Assembly (NCBI GenBank): GCA_964400875.1
Contig: CAYNWK010000004.1
Coordinates: 28,698-92,697, forward strand
Reading direction: 5' to 3'
DNA length: 64,000 nt
Source of the DNA: CAYNWK01 sp964400875
GTDB taxonomy: Bacteria > Chloroflexota > Anaerolineae > Anaerolineales > UBA4823
The number at the start of each line of letters is the position of its first letter. Within the stretch, counting starts at the first letter, position 1. A model generated the notes under the pieces. It made no database searches. It was not told where the DNA came from and saw only the letters and a program-made list of their open reading frames with translations. Made by a program: the position numbers and the translations under genes. Shown in pieces: positions 58,975-64,000 of this stretch.

Positions 58975-59358
58975 CTACGAGCGGGCGATCTGACCGGGCA
59001 AGATCGACTGTCGAATAGCCTCCAGCAAGGCCTCTTCGTCGGTGCGTTTGCTCAGAAAAGCGTTAGCTCCAGCCCGGGCTGCCCGGGCGCGCACCTGGGG
59101 ATCGTCGTGGATGCTCAACATGATCAGGGTCATCTCGGGATGGTTCTTGCGCAGGGCTCCGGCTGCGGCGATGCCGTCCATCCCGGGCATTTCGACGTCC
59201 AAGATGACCACATCCGGGGTTAGCTGCTCGGCCAACTGCAGAACGGCGTACCCATCGCCAGCTTCGCCAACCACCTCGAAATCCTGTTCCACTTTCAGGC
59301 GCATACGGAGCCCTTGGCGGACAAGCGGTTGGTCGTCGGCGAGCAGTATTTTAATCAT
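58975..59358 (-). CDS. Receiver-only response regulator (NarL type)
   Basis: 127 residues from ATG 59358 (a GGATGAGGA site precedes it; ATG 59370 is an alternative). Receiver domain: ADDQ acidic pocket, phospho-acceptor Asp54 in VVILDVEMPGMDG, Ser in IMLSIHDD and Lys in AFLSKRTDEE. The frame stops 11 residues after the receiver, so the LuxR-type HTH of NarL/DegU relatives is absent. The stop is 45 bp from the gap. It may be a true single-domain regulator or the product of a truncation. Divergent from the full NarL-type regulator at 59476. Confidence 0.8.
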   Translation of the reverse strand: MIKILLADDQPLVRQGLRMRLKVEQDFEVVGEAGDGYAVLQLAEQLTPDVVILDVEMPGMDGIAAAGALRKNHPEMTLIMLSIHDDPQVRARAARAGANAFLSKRTDEEALLEAIRQSILPGQIARS

Positions 59359-59475
59359 GTCCTCATCCATGTGGCTGTTATAATCCAACCGGTGTGCGGC
59401 GGCATCCTGCAAATTTGCCGTCCTACACACCCGAATTGTGCGGACGAACCCATCGTGCTTTAGCAGGAGGGCAGC

Positions 59476-60117
59476 ATGCCCATTCGCATTTTGATCGTGG
59501 ACGATCACAGCGTGGTGCGCCAGGGATTACGCATGTTCCTCAACCTCGATGACGATTTGGAGATCGTCGGCGAGGCGGGCAACGGCGCGGAAGCCCTGGA
59601 AAAGGTCGCAGCCCTCCAACCCGATGTGGTGTTGATGGACCTGGTCATGCCGGTGATGGACGGGGTTACCGCCACCGAGAAGATCCGCCAGGCTCACCCC
59701 GACACGGAAGTGATCGCCCTGACCAGCGTGCTGGAAGATACCTCCGTAGTTAATGCGGTGCGCGCCGGGGCGATCGGCTACCTGCTCAAGGACACCGAGG
59801 CGGACGAGCTGCGTAAGGCCATCAAGGCAGCTGCCGCCGGTCAGGTGCAGCTCTCACCCAAAGCTGCCGAGCGGTTGATACGCGAGATCCGCGCCCCGGA
59901 AAGCCCTGAGAAGCTCACCGAGCGCGAGACCGAAGTCTTGCGTTTGCTGGCGCGCGGCAAAGCCAACAAAGAGATCGCCTCGGAACTCCACATCAGCGAG
60001 ACCACGGTCAAAACCCACGTCAGCAATATCATGATGAAGCTGGAAGTTTCCAGCCGCACGCAGGCCGCGCTGTACGCAGTGCGCATTGGGCTGGTTTCCC
60101 CGGATGAGGGAGCTTAG
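59476..60117 (+). CDS. NarL/LuxR-family response regulator
   Basis: 213 residues. Receiver with VDDH, Asp55 in VVLMDLVMPVMDG and Lys in GYLLKDTEAD, then a LuxR-type HTH with LTERETEVLRLLARGKANKEIA and ISETTVKTHVSNIMMKL. A DNA-binding output for a NarX-like kinase, possibly the one at the right edge. Start ATG after GCAGGAGGGCAGC. Divergent from the receiver-only gene. Confidence 0.95.
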   Translation: MPIRILIVDDHSVVRQGLRMFLNLDDDLEIVGEAGNGAEALEKVAALQPDVVLMDLVMPVMDGVTATEKIRQAHPDTEVIALTSVLEDTSVVNAVRAGAIGYLLKDTEADELRKAIKAAAAGQVQLSPKAAERLIREIRAPESPEKLTERETEVLRLLARGKANKEIASELHISETTVKTHVSNIMMKLEVSSRTQAALYAVRIGLVSPDEGA

Positions 60118-60169
60118 TCGATCTGTCCGCTGCGCTGAGCCGCAATTGATCTGGTAAGTTTCCTGGGCT

Positions 60170-60202
60170 CCGCCTGAGTCAAACTCGGGCGGTGCTTTTT
60201 TT
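60170..60202 (+). terminator. Terminator of the NarL-type regulator
   Basis: CCGCCTGAGT and ACTCGGGCGG (one G-U), loop CAA, T tract at 60196-60202. Confidence 0.8.
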
Positions 60203-60214
60203 CTGACGAGTCGA

Positions 60215-60257
60215 GTTCAGGAGCAGCGCGGTCAACGCGCTGCTCCTGAACTTTTTT
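60215..60257. terminator. Second, bidirectional terminator
   Basis: 16-bp perfect stem GTTCAGGAGCAGCGCG with its complement, loop GTCAA, T tract 60252-60257; lies between convergent genes. Confidence 0.85.
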
Positions 60258-60269
60258 CACGCCGATCTG

Positions 60270-61163
60270 CTAAGGCGTCGTGCTGTTGTAGAACCAGTTG
60301 TAGGCGAAATATCCCGAGCTGGGGCTCTGCATGCGGATGGCGATCTGGTAAGCGCCTTTCAAGGCAGCCGGGATCTGGTAGGTCAGGGTCTGCGCCCCGC
60401 CTTTTCCGGAAGCTGTGCTGGCTACCTTAATCCCGTTAATCCCGCGCGTCCCCATCGCTCCCATGGTGACGGTGAATTCGTCACCCGGGGGCAGATTGTT
60501 TGTCCGGATGGTCACGGTTTGGTTGCGTACGACGCTGACGATGGAGAACGTCGGGTAGCCTTTGTAGCCCGAGGCAGGCGGCTGCCCACCGGCGCCCCCG
60601 CTGGTGTTGTTGTAAAATCAGTTGTAGGCATAGTAGCCGGAGCCGTCGTTGGCTTCCAGGCGGATGGCAATGCGCTCGTCGCCGTGGAATTTCTTGGGGA
60701 TCTTGTAGATCTCGGTAAAACTGCCGCCCTTGCCGGAGTCGATCACTTCAACCAGTTTGCCCTTGACCGCGCGCGTGCCGAATTCGCCCATCAAAACGTC
60801 GAAGGAGCGGTGGGCCGGGAAGTTGTAGGTGCGGATGGTCACGGTCTCGTCCGCTTTGACGCTGACGATAGAGAACGTGGGGATCTTGCCCGTGGAGGGA
60901 TAAGTTGCAGGTTTCCCGGTATCCGCCACGCACAGTTTCGAGCCGGCGTAAATCTTACTGGGGTTGGATAGATTATTGATATCAGCCAGCGTCTTCCAGG
61001 TGTATCCTTAGCGCAGGCCGATCAGATACAGCGTTTCACCGGATTGGACGGTGTGATAAAGGGTGCAGGTAGCGGCTTTCGCGGGGCCGGGGTTGAAGGC
61101 CAGACCGCCCGCCACCAACATGATGACCAAAAAGAAGAACAAGGCTTTCCTGACGCTGTTCAT
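60270..61163 (-). pseudogene. Secreted LysM protein with two in-frame nonsense codons
   Basis: One 298-codon frame is interrupted twice. Order: ATG 61163 with AAGGAG; signal peptide (FFFLVIMLVAGGLAF); LysM motif HTVQSGETLYLIGLR; TAA at 61008-61010; continuation GYTWKTLADINNLSNPSKIY completing LysM; a first beta domain ending GYYAYN; TGA at 60618-60620; then FYNNTSGGAGGQPP and a second, similar beta domain ending YFAYNWFYNSTTP. The second domain shows that the TGA replaces a Trp. All three pieces are in the same frame. Either a recent pseudogene, base-calling errors near the gap, or readthrough. Intact relatives would bind the cell wall through LysM. Confidence 0.8.
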
Positions 61164-61533
61164 GATTTTTCTCCTTCCTGTTGCGCCGACGATGCAGCCG
61201 TCCGTTTGTATGTAGTGGTGTTGTTTTCCGTAAGGAGGCGCGGAGCAGAAAAGCACAGCCCTCCCCGGATATCCGCAATATCCTATGTCCAGTTTATGGA
61301 TATTCCAGGGTGAATGCATCCTACGAAGGTTGTATTTGGGGATGCTCCTTTGGTGGAAAGGATGACCCCCTTTAAGTGAGGAGAGGATCCCTGCTCGTTG
61401 GAAGGATGTGTGCTACGGGGAGTGGATCTAAGATAGAGAGGCAGGAATCTACCAGGCGAAGTGCGCACATAAAACGGCCTGGCGGCGTACCTGCCACAAA
61501 CCACAAAATCACTTAATGTGGAGGAAAGCGGCT
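61164..61533. other. Divergent intergenic region
   Basis: 370 bases between the LysM pseudogene and the large lipoprotein. Related GGATAT and ATATCC words occur at 61266-61300. No gene and no clear promoter boxes. The ribosome site GGAGGA for the lipoprotein is at 61518. Confidence 0.4.
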
Positions 61534-63414
61534 ATGAGCAGAAATAAACCAAGAATACTTTTAACCATCGGCTTCGCGCTGACCGCGGCTTTCGTGCTCG
61601 GCGCATGTTCCGGGATCCCGGTGTTCGGCGGACAGCCCGATACCGTGGCGACGCCCACCTCGGGTTCCGAAAGTTTTGTGCGCAGCCTGGCTAACGTGGA
61701 AGACCTCGAGATCCGTATGCTGGAATCCTTCCCGGTCCAGGTGGAGGTCGTCGTGAGAGGCTCTTTGCCGGACAGCTGTACGACCATCGAAGGGATCGTC
61801 AAAAACAGGGAAGGCAATACGTTTACCATCGGCCTGGGCACCGTGCGTCCAAGCGAGGCGGTTTGTGTGCAGACCGCTCGTCCTTACGAGGAGGTGATCG
61901 CTTTGGAGGTCGAGGGTCTGCCCGCTGGCGCTTACACCGTGATCGTCAACGGCGTGAGCGAGGCGTTCGATCTGGAGGTGGATAACAATCCTTCCAATGG
62001 AACGGGCGAGATAGGCGGAAAGATCTGGCACGACCTGTGCGCCTTAGCCGGGTTGGACAGCAGCGGCCCGATCGTCCCGGGCGTGGGCTGCATTCATTCT
62101 AGTGCCACCGATTCGGGCTATCTGGCGAACGGCCAGTACGAAATCGGCGAGCCGGGGATCCCGGGTATGGAAGCGACCTTAGGCCTTGGCGTGTGCCCAT
62201 CTTCAGGTCTGGCTACGGAGCTCACCGACGGTGAGGGCAATTTCACTTTCTCCGGCTTGAGCGCCGGGACCTATTGCATCTCGATCGATCCACTCAAGGA
62301 ACCGAATAAGACCATCCTGGGCGCCGGCTACTGGTCATCGCCATCCGAGGCCATCAGCCGCAACACAGCCAGTTACACGGTTACTCTGAGGGAAGGGGAA
62401 GCCAGGCGCGATTTGAACTTCGGATGGGACTACTATTTCCTCCCGGAGCCGGCGGCGACGCCCACACCTACCGCGACGGCCACCCAGCCGCCGCCGACCG
62501 CCACGCCCACGGCGACCAGTGTGCCGCTGCCCTGCGATCTGGCCCAGTTCGTCAGCGACGTGAGCGTCCCAGACGGCACCCCCTTCACGCCAGGGTCGAG
62601 CTTCACCAAGACCTGGCGGTTGAAGAACGCCGGGACCTGCACCTGGACAGGTGATTACTCTCTGGCTTTCGTCAGCGGGAACGCCATGTCCGACAAAGTC
62701 AACTTCGACCTGCCGAAAACGGTACGACCCGGAGAGACCGTCGATCTGTCCGTCAAGATGAACGCCCCGAAGGGGAACGGCAATTACAAAGGCAACTGGA
62801 TGCTGCGCAACGAGGACGGGAAGCTGTTTGGGATCGGTTCCGAAGGCGACCTGTCCTTTTGGGCCTCGATCAAAGTGATCGCGGCTGACCCCAATGCCGC
62901 CTTCGACTTCGCCGCCAACTACTGCCTGGCCGATTGGCGCAGCGACGATGGGGAGCTGGCCTGCCCTGGCAATCCGGAAAGCGGTAAAGGCTCGGTTTTG
63001 CTGCTGGATAACCCCCGGCTGGAGAACCGTCCGGAGAACGAGCCCACGCTGTGGACGCGTCCAAACGCCGCCCAGGGCGGCTGGATCAAAGGCACCTACC
63101 CTGAAGTGAAAGTCAAGGATGGTTATCACTTCAAAGCCTGGGTTGGCTGTCTGAACGAAACCAAAGGCTGCGATCTCACCTTCCGTCTGCAATACCGGAA
63201 CAAGAACGGCGACGTTAAAACGTTAGGTGAGTGGCATGAGGTGTACGATGGGCAGGTGACGAAGATCGATCTCGATCTATCGGACCTGGCCGGAGAAACC
63301 GTCGAGTTCATCCTCAGGACGGAAGTGAACAACAAGAAGACCGAGGCGGTCGATGGCTTCTGGTTCATCCCCCGTATCTCACAGGCTTCAAAAGACTCGG
63401 AAGGCGCAGCCTAG
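61534..63414 (+). CDS. Large lipoprotein with SdrD-like and NBR1-like Ig domains
   Basis: 626 residues from ATG 61534 (GGAGGA 10 bases before; GTG 61516 would precede this site). Lipobox VLGAC (Cys at about 25). Residues about 50-155 form a beta domain; about 160-310 an SdrD-B-like collagen-binding-type fold (GKIWHDLCAL..., ELTDGEGNFTFSGLSAGTYCIS). A PTPTATATQPP linker (about 318-340) leads to an NBR1-like Ig domain (DVSVPDGTPFTPGSSFTKTW, LKNAGTCTWTGDYSLAF) and a last beta domain. Typical of Chloroflexota cell-surface proteins. Binding partner unknown. The gene ends at a bidirectional terminator. Confidence 0.85.
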   Translation: MSRNKPRILLTIGFALTAAFVLGACSGIPVFGGQPDTVATPTSGSESFVRSLANVEDLEIRMLESFPVQVEVVVRGSLPDSCTTIEGIVKNREGNTFTIGLGTVRPSEAVCVQTARPYEEVIALEVEGLPAGAYTVIVNGVSEAFDLEVDNNPSNGTGEIGGKIWHDLCALAGLDSSGPIVPGVGCIHSSATDSGYLANGQYEIGEPGIPGMEATLGLGVCPSSGLATELTDGEGNFTFSGLSAGTYCISIDPLKEPNKTILGAGYWSSPSEAISRNTASYTVTLREGEARRDLNFGWDYYFLPEPAATPTPTATATQPPPTATPTATSVPLPCDLAQFVSDVSVPDGTPFTPGSSFTKTWRLKNAGTCTWTGDYSLAFVSGNAMSDKVNFDLPKTVRPGETVDLSVKMNAPKGNGNYKGNWMLRNEDGKLFGIGSEGDLSFWASIKVIAADPNAAFDFAANYCLADWRSDDGELACPGNPESGKGSVLLLDNPRLENRPENEPTLWTRPNAAQGGWIKGTYPEVKVKDGYHFKAWVGCLNETKGCDLTFRLQYRNKNGDVKTLGEWHEVYDGQVTKIDLDLSDLAGETVEFILRTEVNNKKTEAVDGFWFIPRISQASKDSEGAA

Positions 63415-63447
63415 GATAGCAGCGTCGCGAGGTAAGTTTTGAGCCGG

Positions 63448-63490
63448 GGTGTTTGACGGCGGGCGACACCCGCCGTCAAACACCTTTTTG
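63448..63490. terminator. Bidirectional terminator with GGTGTTT arms
   Basis: 16-bp perfect stem GGTGTTTGACGGCGGG with its complement, loop CGACA, then TTTTTG. Lies between the convergent lipoprotein and kinase genes; shares GGTGTTT/AAACACC arms with the dispersed repeats. Confidence 0.85.
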
Positions 63491-63493
63491 TTT

Positions 63494-64000
63494 CTAATTC
63501 AAGGGAGTCAGGGGGATTTGCACGCGAATACGGGTGCCAGCCCCGGGGGCGCTGTGCACCTCGAAGCTGCCTTGAAGCCGTTCCGAACGCTCGCGCATCG
63601 TGTGGAGACCGAGATGCCCCGGGAAAGGGCCGTTGGCCTCAAACCCCACCCCATCATCGCGGATCTCAAGCGTAAGAAAACCGAGTTGCTCCGTCAACGC
63701 CAGGATCACTTTCCTGGCCTGGGCGTGCTTGACGATATTGTGCAAGGCTTCCTGGGCGATGCGGTACAGGTGCTCCTTGACCTCGAGGGAAGCGCTTGGT
63801 TCCTCGCAAGCCAGCACTTCCACCTCGATTTGGTGGCGAGCGCGCAGGGCGGCGGTTTGCTTGCTGAGCGCTGCAACCAGGCCTTCGGTCTCGAGCGACT
63901 CGGGGCGCAACTCGAAGATCAGGGCGCGCATCTCGGCCAGGCCCGCATCGGCCAGCGAAAGCACGTAATCGAGGGGCTCGGCGAGCGCCAGGCGTGAATC
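63494..64000 (-). CDS. NarX/DegS-type sensor histidine kinase, 5' partial
   Basis: About 169 C-terminal residues; the rest lies beyond the window. The end of the HisKA_3 region is visible (LAEMRALIFELRPESLETEGL), then a HATPase domain with N-box YRIAQEALHNIVKHAQA, LEIRDDGVGF and LGLHTMRERSERLQGSF. RALIFELRP is a hallmark of this kinase class, which signals to NarL-type regulators, such as the one at 59476. The phospho-acceptor His and the sensor part lie beyond the window. Confidence 0.92.
   Translation of the reverse strand, partial: DSRLALAEPLDYVLSLADAGLAEMRALIFELRPESLETEGLVAALSKQTAALRARHQIEVEVLACEEPSASLEVKEHLYRIAQEALHNIVKHAQARKVILALTEQLGFLTLEIRDDGVGFEANGPFPGHLGLHTMRERSERLQGSFEVHSAPGAGTRIRVQIPLTPLN

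Noticed and set aside
1..64000. CRISPR arrays, rRNA or tRNA genes
   Set aside because: No regularly spaced direct repeats of CRISPR type and no rRNA- or tRNA-like conserved segments were found by eye; the 21-bp array lacks spacers.

Overview
The window looks like a bacterial chromosome segment, most likely from the phylum Chloroflexota (Anaerolineae-like). This is inferred from gene content, not from a marker gene: a fused CtaA-CtaB heme A synthesis protein, a caa3-type oxidase operon with a cytochrome c domain on subunit II, secreted proteins with long Pro/Thr linkers, STAND-WD40 proteins, DUF389 and DUF92 proteins, and a glucoamylase beside an archaeal-type glucose dehydrogenase. A run of 100 N (58831-58930) shows it is a draft scaffold. 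No rRNA, tRNA or CRISPR array was seen.

Left part (1-19.4 kb), housekeeping and stress: a selenocysteine-containing SelD running off the left edge, gamma-glutamyltranspeptidase, two tandem ferritins, a cNMP-binding/NifU fusion, ClpC, a DUF389-SH3 protein, a SIMPL lipoprotein, a PH-like membrane protein, DUF92, a HAD phosphatase with MoaA, a zinc-ribbon protein, a DinB-like protein, YbaK, CorA and an epoxide-hydrolase-like enzyme. A 21-bp-periodic array of DnaA-box-like sites sits at 11733-11816.

Respiratory part (19.6-32 kb): NuoL and NuoM of complex I without the other subunits, then CtaAB, a thioredoxin-fold lipoprotein, a CopC-domain protein, CoxB, CoxA, CoxC, CtaG, a small membrane protein, a second subunit III and subunit IV. 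Heme A synthesis, copper handling and oxidase subunits are co-directional and probably co-regulated.

Signalling and ion part (32.2-50.2 kb): two paralogous OmpR-type response regulator/kinase pairs, universal stress proteins, a cupredoxin lipoprotein, TatA, a HEAT-repeat protein, DoxX, an MFS exporter, a ClC channel with an RCK_C-like tail, a three-gene operon (F420-type nitroreductase, glucose dehydrogenase, GH15 glucoamylase) and a heme-binding protein.

Right part (50.4-64 kb): the most striking locus is a two-gene, translationally coupled unit. The first gene fuses a CHAT protease to a SIR2-like NADase domain. The second encodes a STAND NTPase with one membrane segment and WD40 repeats. 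This has the layout of an NTP-dependent conflict (anti-phage or self-killing) system. After it come OsmC, a beta-propeller lipoprotein, the assembly gap, a receiver-only regulator divergent from a NarL-type regulator, a LysM-protein gene broken by two nonsense codons, a large SdrD/NBR1-like lipoprotein and a histidine kinase running off the right edge.

A family of small palindromic elements (ends related to GGASTTACGCASTT, core a GC-rich hairpin with GGTGTTT/AAACACC arms) is scattered between genes, and its hairpins often serve as terminators.
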